This document shows positions 59,504-64,000 of a stretch of 64,000 nucleotides of DNA, piece by piece; within the stretch, counting starts at the first letter, position 1; every line of letters begins with the position of its first letter. The stretch spans positions 5,208,001 to 5,272,000 of the forward strand of contig JAKSXM010000132.1 of NCBI GenBank assembly GCA_022575985.1, read 5' to 3'. A model generated the notes under the pieces. It did no database searches. It saw nothing but the letters and a program-made list of their open reading frames with translations, and was not told where the DNA came from. The translations under genes were made by a program, and so were the position numbers. The DNA comes from Anagrus nilaparvatae. Lineage: Eukaryota > Arthropoda > Insecta > Hymenoptera > Mymaridae.

Positions 59504-61598
59504 TTACGAATTAAATCGAAAATCGTTTATCCTTAAATTTTTGTGTCGTACCAGGATCCTCCGTTTTACCTTAGTTATGCTTCTTTTCACTGGAATTTTA
59601 TTTTTTTGCCAAAGATCCGAGTACTCATAATGTTTTTTATTTAATCTTTGGTTATAGAATTTATTTAAATATGGTTGCTTTTTATTATTTTTATAGTAAA
59701 AATAAAAATTTTCAACAAACAAAACAATTGTAGCGATAATGTAGCCAATTAATAGTAAGCAAAATATTGGTATTAGATCTAAAAGATTTAATCTACTTTT
59801 TTGCAATTTATCAGAGTTGGAATTATAATCTTTGTAAAACATAAATTTTTTGATCCACTTTTTCATTAATCCAGATTCCACAACTTTTTCTATGTAATTA
59901 TTTATAAATTTTTGTTGTGGAGCACCTCTTATTGTTGCAAAAGACGTTGGATATACAGTTACAGTTTCTGGCAAAACGTAATAATTTGAATAAGTGTTGT
60001 AATTGCTTATAGAAAAATTTTTTTGGATCATTAAAGCTTCGTCTTTTATTTTCCCCTGCTCTAATTCATCAATTTTTCTTAATAATGTAGGATCATCGAC
60101 ATAAATCAGTTTATCTTTAATACAGCTATCAGTTACGGTATATTTAACGTCTAAATCATTTGATTCATAAACCCATTGAAAGTATTTTGAAGTTGTTAAT
60201 TTGAAATCAGATTCACAAAGCTGATTAATAGTTTCTATTTGAAATTCTGATTTAATAAACATTTGACTAGATAATGAAGCCGAATAATGTTGGCTTATTA
60301 AATAACCAAATAATGCCCATGTTATAAAAAATATACGATGTGCCAATCTTGATGGTTGAGTGGGTTGCGCTATTCCAAGAATTAAGCCTATTAATCCAAG
60401 CATTCCATGAACTTCTATTTTTAATAAATAAATTAAAACTTCCGAAATAATCAATAAGGCAATTAAAATTAACCACACATCGTGACTTAATGGTGATATC
60501 AAACTTTTGAAAGAAAGCCGAAATGAACAAGGTACTAACCAAATGACGTGGGTTATCTATAATGAATAAGAAAATAATTCTTAAAATTTGTATAGCATTT
60601 CTTAACTAAAATAATTATTAACTTACATCATAAGGTGATATATAAGCAACTTCCTCCTGAGGATCCCAATTGATCCCACCAATAACAAATTGGCTTTCAT
60701 ATCTTATTTCTAAAAGAATCGCAACTCTTGAATCTGTATCATTGTGTATCATCATTCTAGAATAATGCATTTGAAAATTCAAATATGAAGAGATCTTATC
60801 CAAAAGGAACACTTCAAATCCTGAAACTTTTTCATCATCTAATAAAAAGGAATAAGGAGCAAAATCAAGGTATGTAGCTTGCATTATACAGTTGTTAAAT
60901 TCTAGTTCACGAAACATTAGATCTGACATATTATTGTAAAATGTGGATGAAGTACAAGAAGATCCAAAAATTATAGGTTCAGCAGGTATACATGACTCAT
61001 TTGATCTAAATTCCATAGACTTGGAAAACAAAAATTCATCGTTTACCAATCCAGTTATGACTATTTTATGTAATTTACGTTTCCATAAAATTTGTATCAA
61101 ATATGAAGAATCTTCTAAAAAACTTTCTTGATTTAAATAAGGCTTACTAATTATGACGATGTACAGTAAACAATTTTCCGAACAAAGATACAATAATTCT
61201 GGTTTCGTATCTGTTTTCAAAGTACCTGGTTTATCAATCAATATAATTGCATAAAGACTTGATGAATATTTCATTTTTAAATCTATACTTCCAGTTAATA
61301 AATATATTGGTAGATCAGGTTCTATTAAATATTTGATTATAAAATTATATTCCGGAATTTTAGACTCCTTAATATTTGGGATGTAAAATGTTATTGGATA
61401 TATTTTTAAAAAAGTATAATTAAAAAAATTTTTGAAGCAAAAAACGGCGTTTCTTAAATTTTCTGCCATTTTAAAGTGAGAACTCGTTTTACTTTTTATA
61501 GTAACAGCGGACGAATTCGATAAATTGTTGAACTTCGTATAAGTTAAATTGAATTTATAAAATAGTAAAACAAAAGAAAAAAATTTTAAAATCTTCAT
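59504..61598 (-). CDS. Divergent ionotropic receptor, array copy 4 (complete)
   Basis: Exons 61598-60627 and 60556-59504 give 674 residues, the same protein as copies 2 and 3. Its 3' flank has the longer TAGTATTAATTCTG form, as in copy 2. All features of a working IR are intact: signal peptide, S1, three membrane spans, pore segment and S2. Confidence 0.92.
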
Positions 61599-62022
61599 AT
61601 TTCTAAATTTAAAACTTTTTAACTTATTGTTAGAGAATTCAAATTTAAACTGGTATTAGCATGTATAAAAATATCATACTAATTCTATAATAAAATTGAA
61701 GTACGTATAAGTATTAATAAATATAAAATATAGGTTCTTGTATTGGGTACTTTCATGTTGAAAACATTCGTGAAAAATAATAATGACTGAATTTGTCCTT
61801 AAAAATCCTTGAAAATAAAAATAATACACGATATGAAAAATATTTACATTTGAAATTATAAATATTTATTTTCCAACATGCTATTCGAAAATTTGTATTT
61901 TTTTGTTTAATTAAGACTGCAATTAAAATTTACAATAAGAAAGTTCTTTATGTTTGATTTTATCATAATATTTGGGCAGCCAACTTGTTTTAAAGGCTAT
62001 TGTGGTATAAGTGTAGTAGTTT

Positions 62023-62723
62023 GATCCCAAAAAACTTAATCTACTACCACCATTGTAAAACATCTGTTGCTTCTGTTGCACATGGTGCTTTTATGTATAA
62101 ACTACATTCTTCATCCCAATTTACATCTGAATCTTCATCGAATATAGCTGAAAAATGTAAAAGATTCCTATTAATTTCTATTTTCCTTTCTTTTAGTTCT
62201 TTTTCATTAGACTGCAATTTTATCATAATAACTTCTATAAATTTTTTAAAAGCACTTTATACTTTTTTTCTCTAGTTTTTTATCCCAGTGAGTTTTTGAA
62301 AACTTTTTATTTTATGTCGAGGATCTAGAAGTAATGACGCACTGTAAAACGAGTTACACTGCTTGTAATGTTTTAAAAGTTTTTCTCGACCATTTTCAAA
62401 TGCTTTTATTAAAACCACGTCCAAAGTTTAACCCTATCATTTTTTTCATACATCGTTTTAACTATGTTTTCAACTTTATCTAGCAAAATATTAAAAGGTT
62501 AAACTGCAGTTGGAAGAGTTGGATATTTTTCGCCTGATAGTAAATCTGAAACTTGCTTAAAAATTTGTAAATAAGATATTATGACATCGAGTGCTTGCCA
62601 CTCAATATCCTGTAGCCGGAATTGACCCATTTCATTATTGTTTTCAAATAATGATTTCACGGCTAATTTTAACTCCCTAAACACTCTTAGCATTTATAAA
62701 GTTCTGTTGCGACAATAATTATG
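62023..62723 (-). pseudogene. hAT transposase remnant, array unit 5
   Basis: Same lesions as the other copies, with the C-containing run (GTTTTTCTCGACC near 62,385) shared with unit 3. Confidence 0.8.
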
Positions 62724-62863
62724 GTTTAATGAATTTAATTTAGCAAGGCTTACAGAAGTCTTCCAATTCAATGGTTAACAAACTTGATGTTTTTATTTTT
62801 TTCAAATATTTATAATTTTGTTTATTAAATCTGTAAGTTCATTTGACTTCGCGAAAAAAAAAT

Positions 62864-62988
62864 ACGAGGCATAATGAGGCGAGGTGAGGCGAGATTCTGG
62901 AAATTTTAATCTTGGTCTTGCCTTGTCTAAGCGAGAATTTCAAATCTTGATCTGGCTTCGTTATCGTCTCCTTCTTGCCATGCCTCGT
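62864..62988. mobile_element. 125-bp miniature element, array unit 5
   Basis: Same sequence and surroundings as in the other units. Confidence 0.75.
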
Positions 62989-63918
62989 TACCTTGTCACA
63001 GGTCTATACAAATATCTTTATTTTTCATTACAAGGTTTAAATACAAGAAAATTTTCCTTATTCACATTTTTTCAATATTGTTTTTTTTATTTTTAAATTT
63101 ATATTATCAAAACAGCAAATCCTGTAACTTATGGAATAATAATACAAATATTTATTTTATTATCTTACTTTACAAATGTACTTACATGTAACATAATAAC
63201 CTAGTATTATTCTGATTATTAAATTTACAAATAAAAAATAGTACATTTTTATTAATCTCAATTAAACCTATAATAATTTTGTAAAAATTTTTAAACTGCT
63301 AAGTGTCTTGCATTCAGTTTCATGTAAACTTACAATCACATACAGGAACAGCTTTTCGGGATTAGTCTTATTTGAAAATTTTTTTGTGATTCATAAATTC
63401 AAAATTAAAATTTATTTTGTGTTTTTTGAATATTTTAGATACTTTATTACAGGTATGTAATCCAGAAATTTTCGGGGGGAAGGGGCAGAAGTTTCTCAAG
63501 GCAAGTTAGGGAGGCGTCAAAATTTGTTGTCAGCTGGATTTTCCGATTCAAAATGCATTTTTAACAAGTTAAATCTTTTCTTAAAAATGAACATAAAATA
63601 AATGTAATAAATATCGAAGGGGGTGGGGGCCAAGGCAAGGGGTTCTAAGAACGTGCCTGCCGGCTTATTGTTTCCCATACAAATTTCCCATATAAATAGA
63701 TTTTTTTAGCCTGTTTTGAAAACGTTTATCATTTAATATTTAATCAGAAAAAAATGTTTCTTATCAAATAATTATTCGCACCATTTGACGATAATAATTG
63801 TAATACAAAAAACTAGCTTCTATAAATAAGCATTTTCCGAAAAATATTTGTTAAACAATAATTAAATATAACTTATTAAGTGATTTATAGGTATCAAAAT
63901 TAATATTCGATCGTAATT

Positions 63919-64000
63919 TTACGAATTAAATCGAAAATCGTTTATCCTTAAATTTTTGTGTCGTACCAGGATCCTCCGTTTTACCTTAGTTATGCTTCTT
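63919..64000 (-). CDS. Ionotropic receptor, array copy 5 (cut by the window edge)
   Basis: The stop codon and the last 26 or so codons of exon 2 (basic C-terminal tail, ending in NDFRFNS) are present and match the complete copies. The rest lies beyond the window. The 3' flank has the shorter TAGTATTATTCTG form near 63,206, as in copy 3. The array therefore continues to the right. Confidence 0.85.
   Translation of the reverse strand, partial: RSITKVKRRILVRHKNLRINDFRFNS

Overview
The window looks like nuclear DNA of a very AT-rich animal, almost certainly an insect. Genes are split by short introns with GT...AG borders, coding sequence favours AT-ending codons (TTA, AAT, AAA), and there is an ionotropic receptor (IR), a chemoreceptor family of protostomes. 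A parasitoid wasp would fit the base composition and the repeat load, but nothing here proves the order. Nothing suggests a bacterial or viral genome.

Layout. 1-10,870 is mostly repeats: a decayed jockey-like non-LTR retrotransposon (about 5,230-6,210) and a terminal-repeat element carrying about 62 copies of a 25-bp minisatellite (7,748-9,680). 10,877-15,096 (+) is the 3' part of a leucine-rich-repeat transmembrane protein gene. It is followed 18 bases after its stop by a 2.4-kb element with long inverted ends and a broken Myb/SANT-like gene. 19,504-27,724 (-) is a complete nine-exon gene for an 800-residue fibronectin-III membrane protein. It looks like the ectodomain of a Ptp10D/PTPRB-type receptor phosphatase that stops just after the membrane; two repeat elements sit in its introns. 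29,907-30,430 is a GC-richer element with terminal inverted repeats.

30,767-39,905 is an inverted duplication. Two copies of an unrecognised five-exon gene for a 141-residue secreted protein face outwards (30,767-31,499 on -, 39,173-39,905 on +). Between them lies a 4.2-kb hairpin-shaped transposable element (33,399-37,642) flanked by TA. 41,750-43,170 holds three copies of a 470-bp tandem repeat.

From 43,321 to the right edge is a tandem array of about 4,416-bp units. Each full unit has a 125-bp miniature element, a two-exon divergent IR gene (674 residues, - strand) and a dead hAT transposase. Four IR genes are complete and almost identical; one 5' fragment lies at the left end and one is cut by the window edge. 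Single-base markers alternate between units, which points to duplication in pairs of units.

The genes do not form a pathway. The common theme is surface or secreted proteins (LRR, FN3, IR, small secreted peptide) shaped by duplication, inverted repeats and transposons. Exon borders were set by eye from splice motifs and reading phase, without transcripts.
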